Shown here piece after piece: positions 23,101 to 36,100 of a DNA stretch of 64,000 bases. The stretch covers positions 4,898,001 to 4,962,000 of the forward strand of contig NC_058158.1 of NCBI RefSeq assembly GCF_020080835.1. The letters are read 5' to 3'. Origin of the DNA: Cotesia glomerata. Lineage: Eukaryota > Arthropoda > Insecta > Hymenoptera > Braconidae. The position numbers were made by a program, and so were the translations under genes. The stretch's first letter is position 1; each line of letters begins with the position of its first letter. Below the pieces are notes generated by a model that made no database searches, was not told where the DNA came from, and worked only from the letters and a program-made list of their open reading frames with translations.

Positions 23101-26100
23101 TTGAATACTCCAGAAACAAATTTCATCCAGCCTTTAGTTAGAATTTTCTTTTTTTTATGAGAGAAATAAAATGGTAAAGAAATTAAAAAAATAGTGATAA
23201 ATGCTTAAGAATGAGGTGTAATGAAGACTGATTTAAAATAATTTGTCTTAGGAGGCAAGGAAGACAAACGAGGGTCTAATATCCATGCATTAACGTTCAT
23301 TGTCGTCGCACCGGGACGTTATTGCACATGATATTGTTGGTATAGCATCTAATGAGTAATCAACACAATATGCTGTTGATTGAGATTGAGAATTGATTGG
23401 CCCGAATAGAGCACTGTGAATTAGTAACTAATGTCACATATCGATACATACACATATATATTATGTATTATAGATATATGTATATGTATCTGTATGTATT
23501 TGACAGAACGAGTGCCGATTAATGTGCGTTGTCCATTGTTCCTTCTGGATGACAGTAGATTGAGTACCTTGCTGGAAGAACGAGTCCTTCTAGCTCAGCT
23601 GTCAGGTGTCGGCGTATCATGTGCTTAGCTGGCGGAATTCCGAGCGCTGTCGCCATCGTGTCACCCGTAAATGAAGGCTCCAACACTACCAGTGCACCAT
23701 GTACTCCAGAATCTTCAAGAAAATTATATATAATAATAATTTAATATTTTATTATATTTTTCAACTACTTTTTTTTATTAATATAAACTATTCGCATAAA
23801 ATTTAAAGTATTAAAAAATTATATTTTATATTTATTTTATAAATATTCAAAGCTGATTTTTATTTCTTTAAATATGTACTTAAAACTTTTAAAACTTATA
23901 AATTATACGGTATGCTAATATACAACTTTTTTTTTTTAACTAAAAACTTTATGAAAGTAAAACTTAAAGAAAAAACTTTAAATATTTGAGTACAGAAAAG
24001 CTATTTTATATTATCGATATTTTAAAAATAAAAATTTGATTAATAGTCATTAAAATAATTGCTATCAAATAAATAAATATACCTTTGAGATTGTCTGCGT
24101 ACTCAGCCAAGTCGATATTCCTCGCCCATCTAATAAATCTTTGATTAGTCCAAACTAATGGGTCCTCATCGACTTGCTCTGACTGATGCCTCCTAACAGC
24201 CAATGCCTGTAATAATTATTCTCGATAAATATTTATAAAATAAATTAAAATAATGACAGATAATCCGGATAACACAACTGACAATAACTTTAACCCGATT
24301 ATGTAAAATATATACAGTCGGATTTAAATCTGATTAAAAGTTAAAAGCTCAAAAGCTTCGATACGTTAAGAACTTGGTACATAATTTATAATTTAAACGA
24401 TGCAATAGGATAATAATTATTTGACTAATTAATTAAATTATAAGTACCTGTCTATCATACTTGAGCATTCTCAGTAAATTAATTCCATGCATAATACTTG
24501 CTTGGTGAAATTTCCGCGTAACACCAAGCAACTTTTCAAGCTCCTTCTTAACAACATGATCCAGCATTCGCGCGTCAACCATGTTTGTCGCAAAGCTCTC
24601 GGAGTATTGAGCGAGTCCTAAGTCTGGTAACCACTCAGAACTAACCCAAGTATGACCAAGTTGTGCAATGCACGGATAACGAACGAGACTTGGATGACGA
24701 TGTTCTTCAATAGCAAGTCGGAGTTTCTTCCTGTGAAGTGGATGCGTTATACCGAGACCTGCTTCTAGTTCAGCGTCGTTCAACTCTAACAATACCTAAG
24801 AAAAGTTTCATTGTTCGTTGATTATTAATAATAATAATTTTAATAAAATAGAAAATAAATAATAAAATATAATACCTTTCCAGACTTAATATTTTCAGCG
24901 CATCTTGGTCCATACTGTGGCATTCCAAGAGCGACCTCAAGCCAAGCAAGCACGGTGGGTGCCCGCCAGCGCTCCATTGGTATGGTAGCAGCCTCTCTGA
25001 GTAATCTCAACTTCTCAGCGTAGCCTTCCTCGGTGAGGGGCGACCAGGATCTGTATGGATCGAAGGCTTCCGGGCCCTCGTTTCCGGCGCTCCCGCTCAC
25101 AGAACTGTTTATCGTTTTCCGGTGACGCGAGCGTGCGAAAACCCTTCAAACGAAACGTAATGACTATTATAAAGTACCCCAGACTATATATAATTTTATT
25201 TTGTTTTGTCGACGCCCCTTCGTCCTGACAAACTACTTCGCCGCTTTATCCATCTATGTACTATACCATTAATGACGGTGTAAGGACGTTTGTTTGCCAA
25301 TCTCAAAGAGAGTGCTGTCGGTTGAGTGCTATTAGTATTTAATCAAATGCCTATTTAATTAAGCGGTTTACGAGCGATTTTAATTTTACTTCTTAATTTA
25401 ATCATTATTTTATTTATTTCAAATAAACATCTAGTGAATTTTTTTGTTTTAATTTAATGCTATTTTGATAAATTTATTACTTGAAAATTATTTCCCAGAA
25501 AAATAATAAAGAAAGATTAAATTAAATTTATTGTCATTATAATAACTAGAAATTTGAGATAAAGGGACAAATAAATGATGGAGATACTGCTTTGTACCCG
25601 CTTGTGATATTGTCTTAAGTCGGTTTAAGCTATTCACATCGAATTTGTTCACAGAACGTTAAAGAGATAAATGCACACTTATAAAGCTTAATAATTATAA
25701 TATTGCTGTTCGACAAGATGCTGGTAGAAAATTTTGAGCTTGCTTTAGCACTTAAAGCTTATTAACTTATTTTAGACGTTCTAATTATCTAGCATTAAAC
25801 TCAATTATCATTATCATCATTATAATTATTATTATTTTATAAAATTGAGGCAATTAGTGAAAACAAACCGAAACAAAACTCGTTACTAACGTATTACAAA
25901 ATTAAATTTTAAGTTTATTATTGAGTGAAGTTAATTTCACTGAAAAAGCAGTAGTAAATTATAAATAAAATCCAAAAAATTAAACCCAAAAGTTTTGCTC
26001 CGTTATAATTATTCATTTTTTACGAAGAATACTTATTGAGTAAAGAATAAATTGCTGGTATAGAATAAAATACGAACGAAATCTGTTCTTTGTACCTGGA

Positions 26101-29100
26101 AATAGATCCCCAGGGCCCGCCTCTTGTCGCAGATGAGCGTACGTGAGCGACAGGTGCTACGACAGGTGGACTCTGTTTGCATCTCCTCGGCTCAGAATCC
26201 ATCGGGCTGGAGAGCTGCTCGACCGATCGCGACATCGACGATGTGTTCATTGCCCGTGAGAATGCATTTAACGGCGACAGTGTTGGACTGCAGTCTTTTG
26301 GCGTTGTTGCTGCTGAAATAATATTTTTTTTTTTTTTATTTAATTTTCTATATTTTTTTTTTATTGATTTTTTATTTTTCACAAATAATTCGGTAGTAAA
26401 TTTGATGAGAATAATAATAATGGTAACAATAGATACTTTTTAACGATTGATGCAACATAAAGAACATACATACACTCGCGTGTTAGGATCAATACTGTTA
26501 TTTTTTCATGCTCATGCTTTTCGAAAAACATTTATCATTTATTATTTACTGTAACGAAATATATATTTGATTTTTTTCTTTTTATAAATTTTATAAAAGC
26601 AGAACAAGTAAAATATTTTTTTTTTATTTATGGTTATGGAAAATAAATGGACTTTAGGGATAAAAATGTAGAGAGAAATAAATTTATAATTTATATAAAA
26701 AAAGCGAGGCAGAGAGTTGATAGATATAATAAGCGATGGTAAGATGACGATAACCATTAAACTGTACACTTACACTGGTACATATGTGATGGGGCTATAG
26801 AAGAGATCACGGAGATGCTGTCCATGTCGAGGCCACTTCCCTCAACAGTTATTGTCGGTGTTCCTGCGTTAAATATATATTCTATATTGTTTATGGTGGT
26901 TATATTGTTCTGTTCTGTTTGTATGTATGTATGTGATAATGTTGGGCGTGAAGAATGTAATAAATATGATAAATTTATTTTTTAAAGTGACAGTTTGAAT
27001 GTAAGGATCAGAGAAAGAGAGTGAATGGTATTGAGTGGGTGTCCCGCAAAAGACAACAAGACAAGCCGAATTCGCCTTTAACGTGTTCTTTATGTTGCAC
27101 CCTTGTGTTAGTTATTTCGAAAACTTGTTAATGTGAGCTGATACTCACTGGTGTGTAATAAAAATAACTCTTGATATTTTGGTAATAGTTTATTAGAGAA
27201 GAAAAAATCGTATCGATACTGACTAGCTTGATTTTGCCATAATCATACTCTTTATTTATTAAAAGAAAGTTTATATAAAAATTATCAATCATTAATTGAA
27301 TCTACATACTGATAAAAAAAAAATAACTTGCCCAGAAAAAAAGGTTCACTTGAGCCAAGAAAATATTTTTCTAATTATTTTCTTGAGCGAAAAAAAAATT
27401 TTTTTTTGACACAAGAAATTTCACTTAGTCCAACAAAATTAATTCTCTTGTATTAAGAAATATGTATCTTGATCCAAGAAAATTTATTTAAGTCAAGAAA
27501 ATCTTCTTGTTTAGAGAAAATTTAGCCTCTTGCTCCAAAAAATTTAGTTCTTGATGATTTATGATAATTTGAATTAAGGAAAAATTACTTCCACCAAGAA
27601 TAGAATTTCAAGAAAAATTTTCACTTCGGCCAACATAACGTCGGGCTTCTTTCAGGTACCCGAAAATTTTCTTGAGCCAAGAATTTTGTCAAGAAATTTT
27701 TCTTTCTGTGTGATTCAAGAGAAAAATTCTTGAACCAAGAAATTATTCTTGTTTCAAGTAAATTTTATCTCTTGAATCAAGTTTATATTTTTTATCAGTC
27801 CATTCAAAGATGATTAAAAAAAGAAATTTAAAATAAGTCTTGGTTCTTGTTTTATTAATTAAAACTTTTTTTCATCGTTATTAAGAACAAAAAAATGCCT
27901 ACGCAACTATTTCACCTTGACAAAATCCTCTTACTGAAGAACGACCTTTTACATAATTGTATATAGAGCATGAAAAAATTGGACAATTAATAGTGAGGAG
28001 TTATCTAGTTCTCTGTGGGAAGCTTTTAAAAGAGACTTTAATCGTGCTTTGCGTTTTCGCTCTTGTTGAAACGTAATTAAATTTAACCTTTGGCTGTTTT
28101 TAGTTATAAAAAAATAATCTCGTTTAAACTTCCGAGAACCTCCTCAATTACATTAAAAGAATATACCTTTTAATTAATTCATTTACGACAATTATATTAG
28201 CACTTATTTATAACGTTTAAAATAAAAATAAAATAGAGCATAGTTAGAGGTAAATTGCACTAACCATCAGTGGTAGAATCTGATAAGTTCCCACCGACGC
28301 TTGTAGCACCACCGCTTTCACGATCGCTGGACCCGCGTACACCGCTATCGGCGCTGCAGCTTCCACGATCACCAGCCTGTCCAGTGCCAGATACACCCGT
28401 GCTAGTGACACTGCCTACACAGAGATCAGTCATGCCCAAGGGCGGTTGGGAGCCCAGGTGCGGGAGCAGCATTGGTACACAATTTCCAACTCCGCTGTTG
28501 CTGCAGGCACCAGGTGTTGCTGTCCCATTAACGCTGCCTCGGGGAAATGAGACGAGGGACTCCTGGTCACTCAAACACACATTTCCAATACCCCGATCCC
28601 CTAATTGCCGTTGAAGCTGAATAATAATTTTTTACGTTATTTATTTTAGTTTTAAAAATTTTTTTTTAATTTGAAAAATTAAAAAAATAATAATTAATTA
28701 AAACTAGCAGCCTTGCAGTCACTATTTGACTGCCGTAACTGGTGAACTATAAAAAAGTAAAATTTTGCTCTATTAAATAATGACTTTTGTTAAATTGCAC
28801 TGTACTTTCTTAAATATTGACGTTTTTGAAAATATAAGCTTATCCCGACGTTACATTCATCAAGAGCTTTCATTTGAGTACCCACATGCATTTTATATAT
28901 TTTTCATATATACATATATATAATATATATAAATATATGAAAAATTGATGTGGGTACTCAAATGAAAGGTCTCGATGAGTGTAATGTCGGGGTGAGCTTA
29001 TATTTTTAAAAATATTAATAGTTTACAAGATACAAGGTCATTTCTTAATTATTGATATTTTTAAAGATATAAACTCATCTTGATGTAACGTTCACCAAGA

Positions 29101-30138
29101 GCTTTCATTTGAGTACCCACATGAATTTTGATATATTTTTCATATATACATATGTATATATATGTAGACTAAATCATAGTGTTAGTGTTTATACAAAAAC
29201 TATTATTTATAAAAGCATAGTAGCTCCACACTTCGAGTACTGCAGTTCGATAATGATAAACTATAGTCAAATGAAAATAAATACACTACAAAAACTACAA
29301 AATCGAGCTGTACGTATTATATTAGAAGTAAATAGATATACATCAATTAAAAATATGCTAGAAACATTAGGGTGGCAATCAGTAAGACAGAGGATGATTT
29401 ATAATACCTGTATATTAGTATATAAAATGGCAAATGGATTTGCACCTGATTATTTATGTGATCGTGTCATAAGAAAGAGTGAAGGCAGTCACTATGATAC
29501 TAGAAATAGTTGCTTGATTAATGTAAAAAATACTAGAACAAAAAGTGCCGAAAAAACGATTACATATTTAGGTTTTAATATGTTTAATGATTTACCAAAA
29601 GAAATAAAAGATCAAGCAACTATTTCTGGTTTCAAGAGACTTTTAGCTGAATATATTAAGATGAAGATCGATGTTTAATGTATTGATGTTGAATAAATTA
29701 TGACCTGAGACGTATTGTATGATATATTTTTATTTTATATTATTAATAGCGGAAAGTTAAAATTAAATTAAAAGACGATATGCAAATGAATAAATTGTAA
29801 TACGAGTGAATTATATTGTAATTTGTGTATATATATATATATAGCCAAAGGCTAAATAAATAAACCATTAATATTATTATGTATTAAAATGTCAATAGTT
29901 CATAAGATACAAGGTCGTTTCTTAGTTATGTTAAATTGTACTGTACTTTCTTAACCCGTCAGCACTCACGTTATGAGCATTTTGCTCACGCAAGTGCTAG
30001 TGAGACACTAAAATTCACGTGAGTTCTGAGGGGTTAACTATTGACAATTTTAAAAATATAAGCTCATCCCGATGTTACACTCATCAAGAACTTTCATTTG
30101 AGTATCCACATGCATTTTGATATATTTTTCATATATAC

Positions 30139-30191
<53 letters not shown>

Positions 30192-33100
30192 AATTGATGT
30201 GGGTACTAAAATGAAAGGTCTCGATGAGTGTAATGTCGAGGTGAGCTTATATTTATAAAAATGTCAATAGTTCACAAGATACAAGGTCGTTTCTTAATTA
30301 TGTATCTAGAGATAGAGCTTTTTCGAATGCAGCCTTAATACTCATCATCATAAATTGACTATCGGTGAGAATGATATGAAACCTTGAAAAGGCACAAATT
30401 CAAGTCAAGATTTTTGCAATGACACTAAATTTCACTAAAAAAACCGATTTTATCATATGACTATCCTGGAGACAAAATTTTTCTTATTCTCTTAATAATA
30501 TAGATAATATGAGAAAATAGAATTAGTTACTTCTTTAATAGTTGCATGAGCATGAGCAAGAGCAGCTTCTTTATCAGCGAGGCTCGCTGCTAAACTGACA
30601 CTCCGGTCAGCTTCATCCCTGGCAGCTCTTAGAAGACTCCAGCGTTCACGTTCGCGTTCTCGTTCGCGTTCTTCATTCGGCAATCCACTTCCATGTTGAA
30701 GTCGTCCAAGTGTTGCTTCGTTTTCCCTCATCCGCTGAAATCAAACGGTGAGAAACCACATACGGGCAGTAACTCCATCCCAATCAAACCAACACCAAAA
30801 CTATGACTACTTTTACTGGTAGTTAAGAATTAATAAAGTTAACAGGTCGTTTTATTGAGGATTTTTTAAAATTCAATTTTGACTCTGGTACTTTTTATAA
30901 GGGCTTAAGTAATTGGAATTCACTGTGCAGATATAGTTATCAACTATCAGTATTAGTTTTAGTATTAGGCAGACTGGATGACCGGATTAATCCATTTATA
31001 CCGTTATGAACAAATATTGTAACGATGTGGAAGCAGTTTATCGGGTAAAGTTAGTACGTAATGAGTTTAATGCAAACAGGTAGAGAGAAGAAACTAGAGG
31101 AAAAGAGAAGTTAAATAGTTTGGTAAGTTATAAGTTATAATTTATAACTTAATTATTATAATTTGATTATGTATTATAATTAAAATTGAAATTATAATAT
31201 TTTTTTGATGATATAATTATTCTTTAAAATTTTTACACTAAATGAGTATTTCACATTTAATTGTTTAATTATTTGAGCATAAAAGAAATTAAAGAATTTA
31301 AAATGGAATCAAGGTATTAGGAGTATTTATCGGGTGAATTTAAATAACGATTTGCTGTTAAGATAGCTGCGCACCGGAGAATAACATACGGTTTTATTCT
31401 CATTCGGTTTAATGCTATCCATGAATAGCTGGTTGGTATTTGCTTGGGAGATAAGAGACGAAAAGTTGGGATGGAAGTTAAGCTGGGGTGGAAAATTGTC
31501 CGGACAAGATGGTGTTGAATTGTTGTTGAAAAGGAAATAAAGGAAAAGGGAGAACACGGGAATTAACAGAATAGAAGAAATAGAAGTGAAAAAGGGCAAG
31601 TAGAATGGAAGCCTGATGCGAGAGATTGTCGGAAAAATTTTATCAATAAATGGACACGGACACATGGACTCGAGTTGTCTGCGACAGATTTCGTATTGAC
31701 ACTGTTGAGAGAGATGCACTTGAAAGATGATACTTTGCTGGGTTATTGAGGATAAAAAATAGAAGAGAAAAAATCGCGATGGCGATGCCGATGGGTAATG
31801 GAAAACTGATAGTTTATTTTTATTGTAAGCTATTTTTCACTTAGCAAAGTACCGTTAGATTGTATAGAGAGTTTTGCGGTATTTCAGTGAGTTTAATTCT
31901 ATGTGGACATTTGTTTTAACGTGGGTTCATGCTAAGCCCATTAATCGTCTGGTAAGAAAAGCTGGCTATGCACAAAAACAAAGATTGATGAAGAAGTTCT
32001 TTGGAGATGTGGAAATGCAAAGCACGAATTAAGTGAGTTATGAGATTCAGGGTGAGAAAATTGATAAATTCCGACATAATAATCATTATAATATAAATGT
32101 TAATGGTTAAGAAAATAATTTAAATTGCTATATTTCTTAAAAAACATTTCTCAGTCATAATTAATGTCAAATTTTTTAGAGAACTAGAGTCTGGTGTCTG
32201 GTGCATGGATTGAATATTAAATTAACATATTACGTTTTTTACAAGAATTATTTTAGCACGAAGAGTTACGGTCATGCAAGAATTTAATATATTATGAGCT
32301 ATTTTTATGTGTCTTACCTGCTCGTAATTCCGTATAAAGTCACGGAGTTCGCGTTCCTTGTCTTCGAGAGTACTGTAAAGTGCTTTCATCTGATTGAGTA
32401 GATCGAACTTCTCAGCTTTGAGCCTTTTGCGATCAGTTTTAAGGGCTTGGATAATCTCTCGAGAGTGTTGCAACTCCATTTCTAGAGCCACAAAACGAGC
32501 TTCTTCTTCAATGGCTGCATCTTCACCACCGACCTCGCCTCGTGCTGCACCGCTTAGTAATAAGCGTCGTAATCTCGCAACTTCTGCCACTAGTCGTTCA
32601 TTCTCTAAACGGAGTCGTCGAGTGCTCGCCAACTCAACTGAAGTACCGGTATGAAGGCCGGAAAATCTTGAAGCTGAAATATATTAAAAATTCAAAATAA
32701 TAAATAGTATTTTATAAGTAACATCATAATGTGATTATTTAATCAGGTTTTTTAAATATTTACTGTTGAGTTTGGATATAATAATAATTCTGATAAATTT
32801 TTTTGAGTATAATATAAATGATTCAAAGAACTTTTTAATTCGACGTTTGCCGTTGAGTTTAATTGCTTTATTTTTATACACCGACGTTAAAAGTTTTTCT
32901 CGGTGAATTTTAATTAAAATAAATATACTGAGGAGTATTGAAATATTAAAAAAAAATTTTTTTTTTAATTAACTATTCCCAGTTATGAATTTTAATAAAA
33001 CTTTTACAAACAAATTTATATCTGATTGACAATTAAGCAAACAAAAAAATAAATACTAATAATTAATTAAAATAAAAATGATGAAAGTTAAAGTACAGTT

Positions 33101-36100
33101 ATTTAACAACTTTTTGTTCACGTGAAATAATTAATTTTAGTATCATTAAAAGTTTTTATAGTGAAAAAAAAAAAAAAAAAAAAAAAGAATAAAACAAGAA
33201 AAGTTTAACAAGACAACAAGAGAGTGAATTACTGTTCCATTGAGTAGATTCACACATAAATAATTGAAGAGAGTGCTCACCGAGTGAACTAGCGGGAGAT
33301 GTTGGTCTGCTGCTAGGAGCCGGAGCTGGAGGTTCGTTGTCTTCATCTGGTCTTACATCACCATCAATTATGTCTTTGCTGCAACTATCTTTGTCATGTT
33401 CGATGCTCGAATCCTTGTTCGACCGTATTGAATCACGGTTGGTTGTGATACGTAGTCTCTCACCGCTGGATCGTTCGCTTCCGCTACGTTGAAAGAAACT
33501 TGTGGTTCGTGAACCGCGATCTGGACTTGCACTGCCTGATTGCGAGTCAACGCTGCCACCGGAGCCGCTGATTCGCGTTTTTTCCACCGCTGATGTCCAT
33601 GGACGTCGGGTTTTTTCACTTGGACTGCGGCTCGGTGAGCCATTTCTTCTTTCTGAAAATTTAATTAATTTAATTTATAATAAATTTTTCTGTCAGCAAT
33701 ATAAAAATAAATAATTTTATAATAAAATTTCGAGTAATTTTAATGAAAATTAAATTAGCCGACATCTGAAAATTTTTAGAACTTTTTTTTCTGAAAAAAT
33801 TACTACAAAAATAAAATTAAAAAAAAAAATTTCATTTTTAAAAAATTTAAAAAACTGTAAATGTAATTTTTAAAAAATATTCTTCAGTTCTAATTTAATA
33901 AATTAAAAAATATTAAAAAAATTCCAAGTGTCGGCTAACTTTAGTATTATATAATTTTTTTTTATTTCTAAAAAATCATTCAGTATTTGATTTTCAAACC
34001 CCTCAAATTATAAATTTTTACGCAAAACATTCGCGTTAAATCGAGACCAATAATTTTAACAATGTCTATCCAGATTATTTTATATTTTTTGGACGTTTTT
34101 TTCAAATTCCCCATGGTATTTTTCTCTCGCTGAACGTAAATGAAAGTTTATTGATAATTAACTTTTTTTCTATCATTTTTATTACATATATATGATTGGC
34201 GTTTTTTATTTCAAACCCAGAGTAATTTAGTAACAAAAACTCTCCCTTAAAAGATAAATCTACAAAATAGTTCAGTATTTTTCACTTTCAGGATTGTGAA
34301 AAATAAAATGTTGCATGACACTGTGATATAAAATTTTCATTTATACCCAGCAAATATTTCACGTAATTTAAACATGATTAAATTTGTCAGAGTAATAACT
34401 TTCAAATTTCCAGCTTTAATAAAGTACGTGCAATATAATATTTTATTTTACTAAATTTTGATGGAATAAATTAAAGTTTTTTTTTGCCCTGTTAGTTGAT
34501 TAAAAAAAAAATACTTCAGATATAATAATGAAGATACAAGAATGTACGTAAAAAATAAAAAAAAAAGAAAAGTTGAGTAATAAAAAATTGATAAAAATTT
34601 CCGTCACATTGATTTTTTCACATCAATACTTTCCTCGAGAGACTCGAAACGTCGGTAGAATGGAATAATACAAGAATATACTTTAAAATTAATAAAACCT
34701 AGACTATTCTCTGGAGAATAGTTTCGACTTTGAGTTTTCAGCTCCAGGGAAAATAGAAATTTAATCGTATAAAATGAAATTATATGAAAGTAATTTAGGT
34801 AAAAATGTTTTTTGCTTTAAGCAATGAGAATAAAATATTAATAATTTATATTTAATAAAATGTAAAGTACAAACCGGCAGATGGACTAGTTTTGGAGCGA
34901 TCAATAGGACTATTGGGATCTTTTTTGTGTTTTTTATCAATCGGACCGTTGCCTTTGTCAACGGGGCTGACTGATTTTTCGCTAGCAGAGCTCCTTTTGT
35001 CGACAGGACTGCTGTTAGCACTTAAACGTTTCGAAGTTTCCTCTTGACTATTGTGTCCTGGTGACTCAGTACTGTCTTGACTCGCCGGCGCAGATAAATT
35101 GTTGGTAGTTGTAGCTGTAGTACTTGCGGAGGTACTTGGACTGTTTGTCGAATTACCACTGGCATTGCTGCTGTTGCTCGTACCACCATTATTTGTGTGA
35201 TTATTGTTGAGCACTAGGGCGCCGCGGACGGTTCTCAATTCACCCCGGAGACTTGCACATTCACCACGTGCACGCTCCAGCTCCCCGTCCAGTCGGGCAC
35301 CCGTTGCTGCGTTCTCCTCCACCATCACGCGGAGTTTTGCCTAAAAAATTCATTTATTACATTACTTTCTTTCATTAAAACATTCTCGCGATTCTTTCTC
35401 CGGTTTATATTAATAAATATTCACATGTATAATCCGCATATATGTATATTCATTTTTTCACCCTGCATAGATACTGATTCATTTACAGAGTTATTTTATT
35501 TTATCCAACGGCTAGTCCCTGTGAATTATATTAATAACCAGGGTCACGATCGATGAAGTTTACTCACAAGCTGACGAGCTTGGTAAAATCGAGTGGAAAA
35601 ATTAATTCACTGGAATAATTCTCGATAAATTTATTTTTCTACGCTTTTTTTCTCTTATCATCATAGCTCATAGAAAATATCTATTAATTTGCATGTTGAT
35701 ATAAATTCAAATATTAAAACATTTAATTATCATAATTATAATTATTATTTATAGGTCTCGTTCGAATTATTTTCACTCAAAACATTATTTTTAGTTATGT
35801 AAAATGGTAATCTTGAATTTTTGCAGGATTTTACGAAACTCGTGATTGAATTATACGCACTGAAATTATTTTACTTGTCGCTGTTGTACACAGAAAAAAA
35901 AATTAACTTGAATCAAGTAATTAATTTTAAAGAACTTCATCTTCTTGATTTGAGTAGAAAAATTCATAAAATAATGAATTTTTCTTGGTTTAAGTAAATT
36001 TTACTTGATTCAAGAATTTTTTGTCTTGATTCAAGACAATGAAATTTTTCAAAATTATTTTCTTGGTTCAAGAATTTTTCTCTTGATTCAATTTAACTTT

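Larger units (their letters stand above)
28704..30504 (-). mobile_element. Non-autonomous Helitron, copy 3 (1801 bp, in kazrin intron 6)
   Basis: Same family as copies 1 and 2. On the minus strand it starts TCTATATTATTAAGAGAATA (at 30504) and ends with a GCAGTCA-x-GTGACTGC-type hairpin (one base changed, GTCAAATAGTGAC), then CTAG at 28707-28704, between A and T. It contains three palindromic tandem units, one interrupted by a non-LTR retrotransposon fragment (about 29168-29880) and one by a 79-bp TTAA-flanked element (29955-30033). It occupies 1801 of the 1914 nt of intron 6: 26 bp from the donor exon and 87 bp from the acceptor exon. It is in the sense direction of kazrin. A long TA microsatellite expands its third loop (30138-30187). 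Confidence 0.87.

Noticed and set aside
23568..25143. Identification of the triple-SAM gene as liprin-alpha
   Set aside because: SAM order is similar, but the coiled-coil signature (ALKTDRKRLKAEKFDLL, ELRDFIRNYEQ) and the GSISRVFAR segment are kazrin-specific.
31327..31719. 130-codon minus-strand frame in kazrin intron 5
   Set aside because: It is rich in Ser/Phe/Pro/Asn with no family match, and does not fit kazrin phase; exons 5 and 6 join directly in frame.
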